Assembly: GCA_009699665.1 (NCBI GenBank)
Contig: WLNS01000067.1
Coordinates: 1 to 7,321 of the forward strand
Direction of reading: 5' to 3'
Length of the DNA: 7,321 nt
Origin: Actinomycetota bacterium
GTDB taxonomy: Bacteria; Actinomycetota; Actinomycetes; Actinomycetales; Microbacteriaceae
Below the pieces are notes generated by a model. The model was not told the origin of the DNA, ran no database searches, and saw only the letters and a list, made by a program, of their open reading frames with translations. Below, one piece after another: positions 6,179 to 7,321 of this stretch (positions within the stretch are counted from its first letter, which is position 1; every line of letters begins with the position of its first letter). The position numbers and the translations under genes were made by a program.

Positions 6179-6184
6179 AGCCTA
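6179..6184 (-). promoter_or_regulatory. Possible rpsO extended -10 (TGTTAGGCT)
   Basis: On the minus strand TAGGCT fits TANNNT and is preceded by TGT, giving an extended -10. The predicted start near 6172 gives a leader of about 78 bases before the rpsO ATG, reasonable for a ribosomal protein gene. There is no convincing -35 hexamer at 17-18 bases. Confidence 0.4.
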
Positions 6185-6232
6185 ACAGAGCCAGCGGGAA
6201 GCTCGATACGGCGCAATCTGAGGGCTTCTGGC

Positions 6233-6238
6233 TAGGCT
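6233..6238 (+). promoter_or_regulatory. Possible -10 of the DUF805 operon (TAGGCT)
   Basis: Plus-strand TAGGCT fits TANNNT, and a start about 7 bases downstream near 6245 would leave a leader of about 40 bases. It is the same hexamer as the possible rpsO -10 on the other strand, 48 bases away, so the two promoters would point away from each other. No clear -35 hexamer is visible. Confidence 0.35.
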
Positions 6239-6284
6239 GAAGTTACGCGCACCGAAGTGGGTGCTGAGAGATTAGGGAACCCTC

Positions 6285-6692
6285 ATGACTTTCGGACAAG
6301 CCATTGCCAGCGGATTCAAAAACTACGTGAGCTGGAAGGGGCGGGCCACGCGCTCCGAGTTTTGGTTCTGGCACCTCTTCGTGTTCATCGTGGACATTCC
6401 CTTCATCGTCATTTATAACGTGGTGACGCAATCAGAGCTGCAAGCCGCACTCGTCGCACGCGACTGGGCTGGGTTTTTCTCGGACTTGTTCGGCTGGAGC
6501 TTCTGGCTGCTCGTTGTGGTGTCACTGATATTCATTTTGCCAACCATTGCCGTCTTGATTCGACGCCTGCACGATCTCGACCGATCGGGCGCGTGGTTCT
6601 GGATTGGGCTCGTTCCGTCGGCGGGTGGCATCATTTTGTTCATCTTCTCAGTCCTGCCCGGCACCCCGGGTAAGAACCGGTTCGACGCATAA
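6285..6692 (+). CDS. DUF805 family small membrane protein
   Basis: A 135-residue integral membrane protein of the DUF805 family (YhaH/YhaI-like), whose function is not known. The family hallmarks are present in order: the N-terminal SWKGRATRSEFWFW (residues 16-29), the central RRLHDLDRSG (93-102) just after the second membrane segment, and the C-terminal GKNRFDA (129-135). Hydrophobic segments lie at about 26-46, 72-92 and 103-124. Between the first two is a polar stretch, about residues 47-71, with acidic and basic residues. There is no cleavable signal peptide. The ATG at 6285 is preceded by TAGGGA about 7 bases upstream, a modest ribosome-binding site. It is the first gene of a plus-strand unit diverging from rpsO, and the next gene follows 15 bases after its stop. 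The family assignment is firm; a role in envelope or stress physiology would be a guess. Confidence 0.92.
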   Translation: MTFGQAIASGFKNYVSWKGRATRSEFWFWHLFVFIVDIPFIVIYNVVTQSELQAALVARDWAGFFSDLFGWSFWLLVVVSLIFILPTIAVLIRRLHDLDRSGAWFWIGLVPSAGGIILFIFSVLPGTPGKNRFDA

Positions 6693-6707
6693 CGACGTTG
6701 CCCGCGC

Positions 6708-7130
6708 ATGAGTGATTACCCGATTGACCACCTCACCGCGGACGAGGCGTGGGACGTCGTGCGCAAGAGTGAGGTGGGCCGAATCGCCACCCTGCACGGA
6801 AACGCGCCAGAGATTCACCCCGTTACCTACGTGGTGCACGGCGAGCATATTTATTTTCGAACGGGTACCGCTTCGCGGCTGCTCGTTGACACCGAGGATC
6901 AGCTCGTTGCGTTTGAAGTGTCGTGGCAGATGATGCAGCACATTTCGTCGACGGTCATCCGCGGTGCCGTGGTGGTGGTCACCGACCCCGAGAAAGTGAC
7001 CGAACTCGACAGCATGCCCTATCTGGACTTTGCCCCGAAACAGGAGTACGTGTGGATGAAGATTGCGCCCAACGAGGTGCGCGGTCGACGTCTGCACGTC
7101 ATCGACAACACCCCCTGGAGTGAAAAATGA
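6708..7130 (+). CDS. Pyridoxamine 5'-phosphate oxidase-like flavin-binding protein
   Basis: A 140-residue protein of the split-barrel flavin-binding fold related to pyridoxamine 5'-phosphate oxidase (Pyridox_ox_2-like). Matching blocks are the N-terminal HLTADEAWDVVRKSEVGRIA (residues 8-27), PEIHPVTYVVHGEHIYFRTG (34-53), the cofactor-region TASRLL (54-59), VAFEV (67-71), an ISSTVIRGAVVVV strand (79-91), and the closing MKIAPNEVRGRRL (117-129). It is probably a soluble homodimer binding FMN or F420. It is too short and too divergent to be called the vitamin B6 enzyme, and many such actinobacterial proteins have no known substrate. The start is the only ATG after an in-frame stop at 6690-6692. 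No Shine-Dalgarno match lies in the 15-base gap, so translation may depend on ribosomes finishing the DUF805 gene. Its TGA overlaps the ATG of the next gene. Confidence 0.9.
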   Translation: MSDYPIDHLTADEAWDVVRKSEVGRIATLHGNAPEIHPVTYVVHGEHIYFRTGTASRLLVDTEDQLVAFEVSWQMMQHISSTVIRGAVVVVTDPEKVTELDSMPYLDFAPKQEYVWMKIAPNEVRGRRLHVIDNTPWSEK

Positions 7131-7321
7131 GTGGCGAAAAGATCACCGTGCACGTCAAGCCGGGCAGCTCGCGCGGCCCCCTGGTTGAAGAAGCTGACGA
7201 CCACTACGTCGTGCACGTCAAGGAAAAAGCCATCGATGGCAAAGCGAATCAGGGTGTGATCAAAGCCCTGGCCGAGCACCTGGGGCTCGCTCCGTCGCGA
7301 CTCATCGTGGTGGGTGGAGCC
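7127..7321 (+). CDS. DUF167 (YggU-like) family protein, C-terminus cut by window edge
   Basis: The first 65 residues of a DUF167 protein, reading to the last base of the window. Evidence is the opening beta strand ITVHVKPGSSRG (residues 6-17), then HYVVHVKEKAIDGKANQGVIKALAEHLG, which carries the family core DGKAN, and LIVVGGA near the end, where the conserved G-SR-K element should follow. Relatives are about 75-100 residues, so probably only 10-35 residues are missing. These are small soluble alpha/beta proteins of unknown function. The ATG at 7127-7129 overlaps the preceding stop (ATGA), with GGAG 6 bases upstream inside the flavin-protein gene, so the two genes are surely cotranscribed and probably translationally coupled. 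Confidence 0.88.
   Translation, partial: MSGEKITVHVKPGSSRGPLVEEADDHYVVHVKEKAIDGKANQGVIKALAEHLGLAPSRLIVVGGA

Noticed and set aside
6094..6216. In-frame upstream extension of rpsO
   Set aside because: S15 is 89 residues from the ATG at 6093 with a good ribosome-binding site; the extension is not S15-like and covers the likely promoter.
6249..6284. Sequence GGGTGCTGAGAG before the DUF805 gene, reminiscent of a TPP riboswitch segment
   Set aside because: The other conserved TPP elements (the CTGATC and GTAATACC-type blocks) are absent, there is no room before the ATG, and no thiamine gene follows.

Overview
This GC-rich window looks like conserved chromosome from an actinobacterium, most likely of the Microbacteriaceae type. 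The evidence is the gene order rpsO - pnp - M16 peptidase - dapB, the protein sequences (an 89-residue S15, a GTG-started PNPase of about 745 residues, an actinobacterial-style M16 protease) and TANNNT-type -10 hexamers. The genus is inference. I see no mobile element, phage gene, CRISPR array, tRNA or rRNA.

Minus strand, read from high to low coordinates: rpsO (5824-6093) ends in a GC-rich hairpin terminator. A 305-base non-coding interval follows and holds the pnp promoter and leader. pnp (3281-5518) comes next, closed by a 17-bp perfect hairpin terminator. After a short promoter-bearing gap there is a compact four-gene unit: an aldo/keto reductase, an M16 zinc protease, a histidine phosphatase and the start of dapB, which leaves the window at position 1. 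The spacings in this unit are 13, 2 and 21 bases.

Plus strand: diverging from rpsO across a 191-base intergenic region is a small operon. It encodes a DUF805 membrane protein, a pyridoxamine-5'-phosphate-oxidase-like flavin protein, and a DUF167 protein whose end is cut by the window edge. The last two overlap by ATGA.

Functionally, S15 and PNPase link ribosome assembly with RNA turnover, a pairing conserved across bacteria. dapB supplies lysine and diaminopimelate for the cell wall. The reductase, protease and phosphatase have no proven link to it.

The least ordinary sequence is the rpsO-pnp interval. It carries a 67-nt strand-specific long hairpin (candidate Actino-pnp leader RNA or RNase III substrate), a perfect 7-bp-arm palindrome overlapping a possible extended -10, and a 22-bp near-perfect palindrome where an operator would sit. 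I found no convincing wholly new system; the leader and its palindromes are the best lead.
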